A DNA stretch of 64,000 bases from Dyadobacter sp. CY343 (GTDB lineage: Bacteria; Bacteroidota; Bacteroidia; Cytophagales; Spirosomataceae): the NCBI RefSeq assembly GCF_021390335.1, contig NZ_JAJUXK010000004.1, forward strand, positions 434,001-498,000. The letters are read 5' to 3'. The position numbers were made by a program, and so were the translations under genes. The notes under the pieces were generated by a model. It was not told the origin of the DNA, searched no databases, and was given only the letters and a program-made list of their open reading frames with translations. Shown in pieces: positions 45,485-53,569 of the stretch (its first letter is position 1; each line of letters starts with the position of its first letter).

Positions 45485-45796
45485 TCAGGATAGCACTTCC
45501 GGTTTTTCGTCAGTTGCCTTCTTCACCCACCTGAGACCTTTTAATAACAGATCGCGGCCTTCATCTACGCCGTGCTTCAAAATCACCTTTTCCACAACCA
45601 TCGGAACGACGAAGTTGAGCGGTGCGGGTAAACGTTTCAATGCAGTACGTGCAAGTACTGCGCCCACACCCAGTTCTAATCCCCGGCCGGTAGCACTTTG
45701 CGGGCCAGCAGCAAGCAATTCTTTGATATAATCAACAGTATTTGATACTGTAATTTTTGGTTTTTGATCCGTCGACGGATCGGTGTTGCTTTCCAT
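45485..45796 (-). CDS. Small conserved hypothetical protein
   Basis: Protein of 103 aa. The ATG at 45796 is preferred because the longer open frame to 45874 overlaps the preceding gene's end. The N-terminal 20 residues are polar and Asp/Lys-rich; residues about 35-60 contain the alanine/glycine-rich ELGVGAVLARTALKRL, followed by PAPLNFVVPMVVEKVIL, a possible amphipathic or membrane-associated helix pair. It is the second gene after the YtxH-type gene. Function unknown. Confidence 0.65.
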   Translation of the reverse strand: MESNTDPSTDQKPKITVSNTVDYIKELLAAGPQSATGRGLELGVGAVLARTALKRLPAPLNFVVPMVVEKVILKHGVDEGRDLLLKGLRWVKKATDEKPEVLS

Positions 45797-45816
45797 GATG
45801 GTGTGAAAATAAAGTT

Positions 45817-45840
45817 GGCCGGAACTGGACAGCTCCGGCC
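45817..45840 (-). other. Hairpin between the two small genes
   Basis: Arms GGCCGGAACTG and CAGCTCCGGCC enclose GA with one mismatch in the stem. On the minus strand it lies directly after the YtxH-type stop and before the next gene, with a weak T-rich tract following, so it could reduce read-through into the downstream gene. Confidence 0.5.
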
Positions 45841-45851
45841 TTTTACGAATA

Positions 45852-46139
45852 TTAGTTAAAATCGTTGAATTCACGCTTCGCAGTATCAGTATACTCTGCT
45901 GCTTTATTAACTGCCTCGTCTTTTAATGCCGAGCCCTCCTCTTTCAGGTTCTCTGCTGCGTCTTTTGCACTTTGTTTGCTTTTTTCAAGCGCATCAATCA
46001 GGTCGCCGGCGAGGCTGTTTGTTTTTTTCTTGATCTTCTTCCGGATTTGCGCTCCTTCTTCCGGCGCTACAAGCAATCCGATAATCGCTCCTACAACGGC
46101 AGCTGATATTACACCCAAAATCACTTTATTACCTGACAT
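45852..46139 (-). CDS. YtxH-domain small membrane-associated protein
   Basis: Protein of 95 aa with one N-terminal membrane helix (about 6-26, VILGVISAAVVGAIIGLLVA) followed by the YtxH hallmark PEEGAQIRKKI and a long charged helical tail rich in Lys, Glu, Ala and Asp. YtxH proteins are stress-associated in Bacillus, but the mechanism is unknown. The ATG at 46139 is chosen over upstream in-frame codons (to 46211) because a sigma-54-type promoter lies between them at 46179-46195. Confidence 0.82.
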   Translation of the reverse strand: MSGNKVILGVISAAVVGAIIGLLVAPEEGAQIRKKIKKKTNSLAGDLIDALEKSKQSAKDAAENLKEEGSALKDEAVNKAAEYTDTAKREFNDFN

Positions 46140-46178
46140 AGTTTTAGCGTTAATGTGAACAATCATTTCCATTACCTG

Positions 46179-46195
46179 AGCAAAATCCTTACCAG
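46179..46195 (-). promoter_or_regulatory. Sigma-54-type promoter facing the YtxH-type gene
   Basis: Read on the minus strand, CTGGTAAGGATTTTGCT matches the -24/-12 consensus YTGGCACGRNNNTTGCW at all positions but two, with GG and GC 10 bases apart. The predicted start (about 46168) gives a leader of about 30 bases to the ATG at 46139. An inverted repeat TCAGTA ... TACTGA at 46236-46259 lies about 70-90 bases upstream, a plausible activator site. Confidence 0.7.
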
Positions 46196-46353
46196 TTTCT
46201 CCTCGGTCCATATATTTTCATTAGTAACCTGAAAATCAGTACACTAAAAAAAATACTGACGATAATTCCCCTCCCGAACCTGTAAAGAAAAATTCCTAAA
46301 TAGCGGAAAAGCCGGACAAGCGGAAACTCAAATAAAGCTCACTGAATAATTTC

Positions 46354-46367
46354 GACAAACCATTGTC
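46354..46367. promoter_or_regulatory. Inverted repeat, possible sigma-54 activator site
   Basis: GACAA and TTGTC form a perfect inverted repeat around ACCA. It lies about 55-68 bases upstream of the predicted start from the promoter at 46395. A direct repeat AGCGGAAA occurs nearby at 46302-46309 and 46319-46326. Confidence 0.35.
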
Positions 46368-46394
46368 CCGGTTCTCGCTCCGGAAAGCTCTTAA

Positions 46395-46411
46395 ATGGCA
46401 GGATTATTGCA
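46395..46411 (+). promoter_or_regulatory. Sigma-54-type promoter facing the receiver gene
   Basis: TGGCAGGATTATTGCA (46396-46411) has perfect TGGCA and TTGCA elements with GG (46397-46398) and GC (46409-46410) exactly 10 bases apart; only the base after TGGCA departs from the consensus. Predicted start is about 46422, leaving a 70-base leader to the ATG at 46494. Confidence 0.7.
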
Positions 46412-46493
46412 ACTGGCACCTTAACTATATGCAGTACAAGCTATCTTAAGTACCTCCGCTATTGATGACTAAATTTATTTCCGACACATCGCT

Positions 46494-46871
46494 ATGAAGA
46501 TTGTAATTATTGAAGATGAGAGAGATTTGGGAGTGTTGATGCGCAATTTTCTAGTGAGACAGCTTAATATCAGGGAGCCGGAAGCGGCTATCAAGGTAGC
46601 AGGGTCCCTGAATGAGGGTATAGCTTGCATAACCGAGATAATGCCGGATTGGATATTCATTGACAACAACTTACCTGATGGAAAAGGTATTGGTGAAATT
46701 CAGAGAATAAAAAGTATATATCCTGACAAAAAAGTATATATCGTCACAATGAGCGCCATGACCAATTTGCGCGACGAGGCTTTTAAGAATGGCGCAGACT
46801 ACTTTCTGGACAAGCCGATCAGCTTCGTCGAAGTCCGGAATATCTTTTCCCAGCACCGGGGAGAAGCCTGA
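46494..46871 (+). CDS. Single-domain response regulator
   Basis: CheY-like receiver of 125 aa without output domain. Acidic pocket EDE at 7-9, phosphoacceptor Asp57 (FIDNNLPDG), and the conserved Lys in DKPIS are present. It is preceded by a sigma-54-type promoter and lies close to a kinase that itself carries a receiver, so it may act as a phosphate carrier or protein-binding switch. It is convergent with the TPR gene. Confidence 0.9.
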   Translation: MKIVIIEDERDLGVLMRNFLVRQLNIREPEAAIKVAGSLNEGIACITEIMPDWIFIDNNLPDGKGIGEIQRIKSIYPDKKVYIVTMSAMTNLRDEAFKNGADYFLDKPISFVEVRNIFSQHRGEA

Positions 46872-47005
46872 TTAACCAGAACAAAAGGAGGTGTTTTTAC
46901 AGTAGAGAAATTTGCGTCAGTTGGGGATGTGCGGTAAAGAAGACGTAGAAAATATTTCTCACAGGCCTATTCTGCGCGGATTTTCTCCAAGTTATTAAAT
47001 TCAGA

Positions 47006-49282
47006 TTAAAAAAGAATAGGGCAATGCGTGCCCGATTTGTTTCGCGAACCCGGCAACTTCACTTTTTGACTTCGGTACCTGACACGCTTCGTTTTGTCTC
47101 CGTCGCTCTTCTTATTCTCGTAGGCTACCAGCTTGAAATCGTATTCCGGTATAAAGTAATCTTCCTTGTATTCGGCAACCGGCAGCGGCATATAGTGTCT
47201 TCCTGGGAAGGTCAACACGTCATACTCATAATCGTACAAATAGATCGTCACAAATCCATCGCGGCTGTATTTGATCCCAATATCGGAAAAAGGGCTATTC
47301 TCATCCGCGGATGCTACGAGTCGCATCATTTCCTTTTGCTTCCCTTTCGCAAGTACGGTCATATTGTATTGAAAAACCCGGTGAAGTGAATCGATTTGGA
47401 GTGCCACACCCAGGTAATATTTGGCATCCTTGATCCGCTCCTGCCCCGCGTACATGACAGCGGTGTTGTTCAATGCACTTTTATCCTGATAGGTTTGGTA
47501 GCTCAGTTTTGCCTCATCGTATTTTTCCAGATAGCGGTATACGTTTCCCTGGTTTACGTTATAGAACTTGCGTGAAGGCGCTACTTCCATTGCCTTCTTA
47601 AAATCTTCAAAAGCGCCGTCATAACGCGCATTTGCCTCATTCACCTGACGTTTCTGGTCGTGGCGGTTCCCGATATATGCTTGTATGATACCGTGGTTAT
47701 TATGCAAAAAAGGTAAGTCGGGCTTTTCCCGCACCAGGCTGTCGAAAAGCGCCATTGATTTGTCGAGCTGATCGTTTTCCAGCAGTACTACCCCCCATCC
47801 GTTCTGTGCATTCACATTGGAAGGATTCAGGGAAACTGCCTTTTTGAACACCTGATAGCTTTTTTTATACATATCGAAGTGGAGGAGCAGGTTCCCGTAA
47901 TTGCTCCACATCAGATCGTAACCCTGCTCGTATTGCAATGCTTTTGCCAGGAAAGTACCTGCTTCCGAGTAGCGTTTCTGGTCGATCATAATGCCGCTCA
48001 TACCTGCCAGCGCTTCGTATCGCGTTGCGTCCAGCTTGATCGCTTTCTGGAAATCATCCTGTGCTTCGCTGGTGCGTTTCAGATAGTATTCAGAAAATGC
48101 TTTGGTAACAAAAAGATCAGCAAAAAACCTGTTGTGCTCATCCAGCGCTTTTTCTGCTTTCTTGAAATCCTTTAAAGCGAGCTCATACTTACGCTGACCA
48201 TAATACGAAACGGCGCGGCCGAGATAGGCAGGCAAATAGGTCGAATCCTTTTTAATTACCCGGTCGAAAAGTGTAAATGCTGTCTGATACTCGCGCTTGG
48301 AAAGGTGCGTATTTGCTATTCCCGATTGCAATGCGGGTGTTTCACGTTTTAGAGTGGAAGCGAGCTTATAGTAGCGTTGCGCCTCGCTGATCTGCTTCAA
48401 ACCATAATTTGCATGCGCCATTCCCAGGTAAGCATCGCCCCGGAAAGTGCGGTCGTCCGTTTCGAGATAGGAGGAGAAAACTGCCTTTGCGGGGCCAAAC
48501 TGGTTGAGGGACAGCAATGCATTTGCATACCTGATCTGCGCTTTCGGGTGGGTACGGGCCACTTTTTCAAAATCTTTGACAGCCCGCTTTTCATTCCCGG
48601 TTCGCATCAGCATATCGCCGCGCTGGAGCCGAAATGCCATTTCATCTTTCTGCCTGATCGCGGTGGTAACTTCTTCAATCGCTTCTTCGGTCCGGCCGCT
48701 GTATTTGTGTACCATTCCAAGATTGTAATTCCATTTGCCGCCGCTGTTCTTCGCTGAATTACCGGCCGCAAAATCTGCTGCCTCGCTGTATTTTTTCTGT
48801 TTACCAAAAGCGACGACGGTGTTCAGGTTTGCATGTGTGCCGCCGGGCGCCTGGCTGAAGTCGTTTCGGGCTGCGTCATATTTTCCGGAAAGCAATGCAA
48901 AAAGTCCTCTGTTATAGCGTAGCTGCGGTTCCTGCTGGTTCAGGTCGAGCGCTTCCATGATATGCAGTGCCTTCTGGTAATTCCCCAGCAGGGCGAGTAT
49001 CACCGCCTCGTTGTTCATACGCTGAACCGAATCGGAGGGTTGAAATGCTTGTTTGTGATAGAGAGAGTAGGCAGCCTGCAATTCGCGGATACCGCGCTGA
49101 TAAGACTTTTCCCTTATTAGTGCGGGATTGTTTTCTTCAAAAGAGCGGTTAAAAACAGGCAGTAGATCTTTGACCAGTCTCTGACATTCGCCAAAGTCCT
49201 GGGCAGCAACTTCCCCGGAACCTAATACGGTCAGCATCAGCCATATACTTGATAAAACAAGTAAGTAGATTCTCTGTACCAT
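47006..49282 (-). CDS. Exported tetratricopeptide-repeat protein
   Basis: Protein of 758 aa. Signal peptide 1-27 ends VAA. From about residue 60 to 620 the sequence is a chain of TPR helices (examples: YQKALHIMEALDLNQQEP, YLPAYLGRAVSYYGQRKYELALKDFKKAE, NAQNGWGVVLLENDQLDKSMALF). The C-terminal 100 residues are beta-rich, with the Tyr/Phe-rich part IYLYDYEYDVLTF, and end in a basic tail. The ATG at 49282 is preferred over the TTG at 49288. Probably a periplasmic or outer-membrane protein-binding scaffold; partner unknown. Confidence 0.78.
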   Translation of the reverse strand: MVQRIYLLVLSSIWLMLTVLGSGEVAAQDFGECQRLVKDLLPVFNRSFEENNPALIREKSYQRGIRELQAAYSLYHKQAFQPSDSVQRMNNEAVILALLGNYQKALHIMEALDLNQQEPQLRYNRGLFALLSGKYDAARNDFSQAPGGTHANLNTVVAFGKQKKYSEAADFAAGNSAKNSGGKWNYNLGMVHKYSGRTEEAIEEVTTAIRQKDEMAFRLQRGDMLMRTGNEKRAVKDFEKVARTHPKAQIRYANALLSLNQFGPAKAVFSSYLETDDRTFRGDAYLGMAHANYGLKQISEAQRYYKLASTLKRETPALQSGIANTHLSKREYQTAFTLFDRVIKKDSTYLPAYLGRAVSYYGQRKYELALKDFKKAEKALDEHNRFFADLFVTKAFSEYYLKRTSEAQDDFQKAIKLDATRYEALAGMSGIMIDQKRYSEAGTFLAKALQYEQGYDLMWSNYGNLLLHFDMYKKSYQVFKKAVSLNPSNVNAQNGWGVVLLENDQLDKSMALFDSLVREKPDLPFLHNNHGIIQAYIGNRHDQKRQVNEANARYDGAFEDFKKAMEVAPSRKFYNVNQGNVYRYLEKYDEAKLSYQTYQDKSALNNTAVMYAGQERIKDAKYYLGVALQIDSLHRVFQYNMTVLAKGKQKEMMRLVASADENSPFSDIGIKYSRDGFVTIYLYDYEYDVLTFPGRHYMPLPVAEYKEDYFIPEYDFKLVAYENKKSDGDKTKRVRYRSQKVKLPGSRNKSGTHCPILF

Positions 49283-49579
49283 AGTCAAATAAAATGGCTC
49301 AAAAAGTCGTAACCTACGAGTAATGTCCCAGATTTACAATTATTACTTTAACCAGATGCTAAATCCTCGGTATTATATTATTTTTTCAAGAAATAGTAAA
49401 ATCAATAAAAAGGTATAAAGTGTTTGTATCACGCACCAATTTTGATCAGCTGCACCACGCTATACCTGGTTTGGATCAAAAAGGCAGGACGAATGGAAGG
49501 CGTAATTTTCAAAATGAATATCTTGCAGACGAAGAAAAGCCGCGATCCATTCCTTAATAAATATCAAAGTCAACAGACT

Positions 49580-51319
49580 ATGTCCCCAGTTAATCAGAAT
49601 AAGTTTGTCATTTACCAGATTTTCACGCGCCTTTTCGGCAATCAGAATACAACCAACAAATGCTACGGTACGATCGAGGAAAATGGCTCCGGCAAGTTCA
49701 ATGATATTACGGATACAGCCCTGAAAGCGCTGACCGATTTTGGTATTACGCACGTTTGGTACACGGGCATTCTGGAACACGCCACGCTCACGGACTATTC
49801 GCAGTTCGGCATCCGGAACGATCATCCGCTGATCGTGAAAGGTATCGCAGGGTCGCCTTATGCGGTGAAAGATTATTATGATGTGGACCCCGATTTGGCG
49901 GTCGACGTTACCAACCGCATGCACGAATTTGAGTTGCTTATTGCACGCACGCATTCACAACAGCTGAAAGCTATTATTGATTTTATTCCCAATCACGTAG
50001 CGAGGCAATATCATTCGGATGCCCGGGCGATTGGCGTGAAGGATTTCGGTGAAGAGGATGATACTACGGTCAGTTTCAGTCCGTCCAATAACTTCTATTA
50101 CATTCCTAATCAGGATTTTATAGTCCCGGAAGGCCACACACCGCCTTTCGCCGTAACAGCTCCTTACGACGAAAGACCTGCGAAAGCGACTGGAAATGAT
50201 GTTTTCGCAGCCCAGCCAAGCCAATATGACTGGTACGAGACGATCAAGCTGAATTATGGTGTGGATTATCAGAACGGCGGCGCTACCCATTTTTCTCCTA
50301 TCCCTTCCACGTGGCTCAAAATGTATGATATTTTGAAATACTGGACAGAAAAAGGAGTGGACGGATTCCGGTGCGACATGGCGGAAATGGTACCAGTGGA
50401 GTTTTGGGCGTGGGTAATTCCTGAGATCAAAAAATTAAACCCGGAGATCATTTTCATCGCTGAGATCTATAACCCGCAACAATATCACAATTACATTCAT
50501 AAAGGAAAATTCGACTATCTGTACGATAAAGTCGGACTGTACAACTCACTACGGCGACTGATCGAGGGGCACGGAACAGCAGAGGATATTACCAGGCTGT
50601 GGCAGCAGGAGTCAGGGGATATCAGTGAAAATATGCTTCGGTTTTTGGAAAACCATGACGAGCAGCGCATTGCGTCGCGCTATTTCGCGGGCAACCCCTG
50701 GCTGGCAATTCCTGCGATGACGCTCAGTGCCACACTCCATACTGGCCCGATGATGCTTTATTTTGGTCAGGAACTGGGAGTTAACCCACTGGTTGCGGAA
50801 GGATTTCAGGGAGAAGACGGACGTACTACCATTTTCGATTACTGGGGCGTAACAGAGTTTCAGCAGTGGGTAAATGGCGGCAAGTTCAATACGGACCTAT
50901 TGACCAGCGAGCAACGCAAGCTCCGGGAGTTCTATGAGAGCCTGAATCACTTCGTGCTGCAAAATGAGGCCGTTTTTGCAGGCGAATTTTATGACCTGCA
51001 ATATGTAAACGTAGATGGGCAAAGTTACAATTACGACAAAAAAATCATTTACAGTTATCTCCGTCATACCCCGGATCAAAGGCTGCTTTTTATCTGCAAT
51101 TTCGACCGTGAAAGAGCTGTTGAGACCAACGTTCGCATTCCGGAAGATGCGTGGAGTAATGTGTTGCAACTGAATAGCACCATTCAATATAAGCTTACTC
51201 CTGTTTTCCCTGCATTTGCGGCAAAATTGCATCAGCAGGCTGCGAATATCACTTCCAGCGGGATTCACGTTGAGCTGCCTCCGGCATCCGTCCTCGTATA
51301 TGAAATAGTGAAAAAATAG
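49580..51319 (+). CDS. GH13 alpha-amylase-family glycosidase, cytoplasmic
   Basis: TIM-barrel glycosidase of 579 aa with all catalytic residues: Asp266 (DGFRCDMAE, nucleophile), Glu295 (IFIAEIY, acid/base) and Asp360 (ENHDEQR). Conserved region I is IDFIPNHV (133-140). It has an alpha-amylase-type C-terminal beta domain. No signal peptide is seen, so it acts in the cytoplasm on maltodextrin- or trehalose-like sugars; exact specificity is not clear. The ATG at 49580 was chosen since upstream codons add a low-quality extension; starts at 49514 or a TTG at 49424 cannot be excluded. Confidence 0.86.
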   Translation: MSPVNQNKFVIYQIFTRLFGNQNTTNKCYGTIEENGSGKFNDITDTALKALTDFGITHVWYTGILEHATLTDYSQFGIRNDHPLIVKGIAGSPYAVKDYYDVDPDLAVDVTNRMHEFELLIARTHSQQLKAIIDFIPNHVARQYHSDARAIGVKDFGEEDDTTVSFSPSNNFYYIPNQDFIVPEGHTPPFAVTAPYDERPAKATGNDVFAAQPSQYDWYETIKLNYGVDYQNGGATHFSPIPSTWLKMYDILKYWTEKGVDGFRCDMAEMVPVEFWAWVIPEIKKLNPEIIFIAEIYNPQQYHNYIHKGKFDYLYDKVGLYNSLRRLIEGHGTAEDITRLWQQESGDISENMLRFLENHDEQRIASRYFAGNPWLAIPAMTLSATLHTGPMMLYFGQELGVNPLVAEGFQGEDGRTTIFDYWGVTEFQQWVNGGKFNTDLLTSEQRKLREFYESLNHFVLQNEAVFAGEFYDLQYVNVDGQSYNYDKKIIYSYLRHTPDQRLLFICNFDRERAVETNVRIPEDAWSNVLQLNSTIQYKLTPVFPAFAAKLHQQAANITSSGIHVELPPASVLVYEIVKK

Positions 51320-51338
51320 CGCCTGCATAGGCAGGTAA

Positions 51339-51353
51339 GGCTTTTTCATTGCT
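51339..51353 (+). promoter_or_regulatory. Weak sigma-54-like site upstream of the DUF1460 gene
   Basis: GGCTTTTTCATTGCT has GG and GC 10 bases apart and a perfect TTGCT at -12, but the -24 element is AAGGCT rather than TGGCA. It may be coincidence. A T run within it also follows a small stem at 51322-51335 that could end the GH13 transcript. Confidence 0.2.
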
Positions 51354-51405
51354 ATTTTTACGTAATTGCGAAGTTTGTATGTAAATATTTAACCCTGCCA
51401 ATAGC

Positions 51406-51417
51406 CCGGTGCACCGG
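51406..51417. promoter_or_regulatory. Perfect palindrome upstream of the DUF1460 gene
   Basis: CCGGTGCACCGG is a perfect 12-base palindrome, overlapped by CCGGCCGG at 51414-51421, 34 bases before the start codon. A regulator-binding site or a G/C-rich secondary structure is possible. Confidence 0.3.
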
Positions 51418-51450
51418 CCGGCAGTTAAATATCCGCTAAAAAAATTGAGT

Positions 51451-52269
51451 ATGTTGAGAATTGCAGTTTTATACATTCTGGTCTCTTTCTCAGGTGCTGT
51501 CCATGCGCAAACGAACCTGCAAAAGGTTTTTGCGCAGAAAATGGATCTGCCGGAAAGCCGGGATATCGGCACCCAGGTACTCCGGATGAGTGAATCGTTT
51601 CTGGGTACGCCCTACGTTGCGGGTACGCTGGAAGGCAATCCTACCGAAAAACTTGTCTGCAAGTTCGACGGGTTGGATTGTACTACACTTGTTGAAAGTG
51701 TAATCGCGCTCACCGTGGCAAAAAGCGAGAATGCAACTTTTGACGCATATAAAAATGAGCTGACCAAATTGCGGTACCGCGACGGGATCATTGACGGGTA
51801 TCCTTCCCGGCTGCATTATATTTTGGATTGGCTGTATGAAAACGAGAAACGCGGCAGACTCGAAGATATCACAGAAAAAGTAGGCGGGGTACCGTTTACA
51901 AAAAAGATCAACTTCATGACCAACCACGCCAATCTGTATGCCGCACTGGCTGAGAGTGAGGTTTGGGAGAAGGTTAAAGGACAGGAGAGCGAGATCAATA
52001 CAAGAAAGCACAGCTATATTCCGAAAGCCGGCATTCAAAAGGCGGAACCGATGCTACATGATGGTGATATTGTTGCATTTACCTCTTCTGTTGAGGGGCT
52101 GGACGTGAACCACATGGGTATTATAAGTAAAATTGGCAGCAGGGCTTATCTGATCCACGCTTCCCTGGGTGGAAAAAAAGTGATCATGACCAGTGTCCCG
52201 CTGGCTGAATACGTGGCATCTGTCCCGAAGCACACGGGGATGATCGTCGCGCGACTCAACGATATCTGA
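51451..52269 (+). CDS. DUF1460 N-acetylmuramoyl-L-alanine amidase-like protein
   Basis: Exported protein of 272 aa with signal peptide 1-19 (VHA). The DUF1460 domain has an NlpC/P60-like cysteine site: Cys77 in GLDCTTLVE, His221 in VNHMGI and a further conserved His236. The family is linked to peptidoglycan amidase activity. The GTG at 51409 gives a longer frame but the ATG at 51451 fits the signal peptide. The MscS gene begins 7 bases after the stop, so both are co-transcribed. Confidence 0.85.
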   Translation: MLRIAVLYILVSFSGAVHAQTNLQKVFAQKMDLPESRDIGTQVLRMSESFLGTPYVAGTLEGNPTEKLVCKFDGLDCTTLVESVIALTVAKSENATFDAYKNELTKLRYRDGIIDGYPSRLHYILDWLYENEKRGRLEDITEKVGGVPFTKKINFMTNHANLYAALAESEVWEKVKGQESEINTRKHSYIPKAGIQKAEPMLHDGDIVAFTSSVEGLDVNHMGIISKIGSRAYLIHASLGGKKVIMTSVPLAEYVASVPKHTGMIVARLNDI

Positions 52270-52276
52270 CGAATGA

Positions 52277-53344
52277 ATGAATTACATAGAAGCGTTTTTC
52301 TACAAAAATGAACCCTGGCTGATTGTCCTGATTGCGGGAGTAGTCGGGTTTATAATTAGCGCATTACTTATCAATATCATTAAGATAGCCGCCTTAAAAA
52401 GGCAGTGGAACGCCGTGAAAGCGATACGGGAAAATCTCACGAGCGTACTCTATTTTTTCGTTCCGATGGTTTTCATCACCGCCTCTACCCGGGCCTATTC
52501 CGCTATATACCCCGAATATGGCTGGCTTTTCGCAATCAGCAAGGTGTCCCTCATCGCCGCGACAACGTGGCTGATGGTCCGGGTCGTGATCATAATCGAA
52601 AGGATCTTAGTCGACCAGCTCGATTTCAATACCCCTGATAATAACCATGCGAGACGGATGTTCACGAAGATCAAATTCGTGAAGCGGATGGTCATTATTT
52701 TGATCGTGATCGTAGGCGTTTCGGTATTGCTGCTGAGTTTCGAAGGGGTACGCCAGTATGGTGTAGGTTTACTTACCTCGGCGGGTATTTTCAGTGTGAT
52801 TATCGGTTTTGCAGCCCAAAAGTCTCTTGCTAACCTGATGGCGGGGATTCAGATCGCATTTACGCAACCTATTAAAATAGACGATGTTGTGATCGTCGAA
52901 GGCGAGTGGGGCCGGATCGAGGAGATTAACCTGACTTATGTGGTGGTGAATATCTGGGACCTCAGGCGCATTGTGCTTCCGATCACCTATTTCATCGAAA
53001 CGCCATTTCAGAACTGGACAAGAAACGACAGTGCGCTGATCGGCACTGCGTTTTTTCAACTGAATTACCACGCACCTATCCCCAAATTGCGTGAAAAGTT
53101 GAAAGAGATATTGGATACCACGCCGCTGTGGAACGGAAAATTGTGGGCACTTCAGATTACGGATACGCAGGGTCAGCTGATGGTAGTTCGGGCGATCATG
53201 TCCGCCCGCAATTCGAGCGAAACATTTGATCTGAGGTGTCTGGTACGTGAGAAAATGATTGAATTCATCGCAAAAGAATATCCCGAAGCATTGCCTTCCA
53301 CACGTATCGAAGATTCGCAGAGGCAGGTTCGCATTCCTGAATAG
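52277..53344 (+). CDS. MscS-family mechanosensitive channel
   Basis: Small-conductance mechanosensitive channel of 355 aa with four membrane helices before the pore helix. The pore helix and adjacent segment read GIFSVIIGFAAQKSLANLMAG, and the beta domain starts PIKIDDVVIVEGEWGRIEEI, as in MscS. It releases solutes during hypo-osmotic shock. It is coupled to a cell-wall amidase gene, which fits a role in envelope stress. The following terminator is shared with the convergent kinase gene. Confidence 0.9.
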   Translation: MNYIEAFFYKNEPWLIVLIAGVVGFIISALLINIIKIAALKRQWNAVKAIRENLTSVLYFFVPMVFITASTRAYSAIYPEYGWLFAISKVSLIAATTWLMVRVVIIIERILVDQLDFNTPDNNHARRMFTKIKFVKRMVIILIVIVGVSVLLLSFEGVRQYGVGLLTSAGIFSVIIGFAAQKSLANLMAGIQIAFTQPIKIDDVVIVEGEWGRIEEINLTYVVVNIWDLRRIVLPITYFIETPFQNWTRNDSALIGTAFFQLNYHAPIPKLREKLKEILDTTPLWNGKLWALQITDTQGQLMVVRAIMSARNSSETFDLRCLVREKMIEFIAKEYPEALPSTRIEDSQRQVRIPE

Positions 53345-53348
53345 CACT

Positions 53349-53385
53349 AAAAAACTGGCCTCCGGAATGTCCCGAGGCCAGTTTT
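53349..53385. terminator. Bidirectional terminator after the MscS gene
   Basis: Perfect 12-base arms AAAACTGGCCTC (53351-53362) and GAGGCCAGTTTT (53374-53385) around an 11-base loop, with A/T runs at both ends. The remaining sequence to 53569 shows no gene. Confidence 0.85.
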
Positions 53386-53569
53386 GCTTTACTACTCACC
53401 TAACTCAATTTAACCTGGTATCGCTTCCTCCGGGTAATTCGGAAATCAATAGCTGTTAAACTTCGTGCATATCTAATCACCTCATTTACTAATATATTGT
53501 CCCGGGTGATCAGGTTACAAAAAACAGTCAGGCGAGTTAAAGTCGCATTAATGCTGAATTAAAAGCGAG

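Noticed and set aside
46140-46211. Longer start for the YtxH-type protein at 46211
   Set aside because: The added 24 residues lie over the sigma-54-type promoter at 46179-46195, and the ATG at 46139 gives the usual N terminus.
46414-46433. TGGCAC followed by TGCA, resembling a sigma-54 promoter
   Set aside because: GG and GC are 14 bases apart instead of 10; the neighbouring site at 46396-46411 has the correct spacing.
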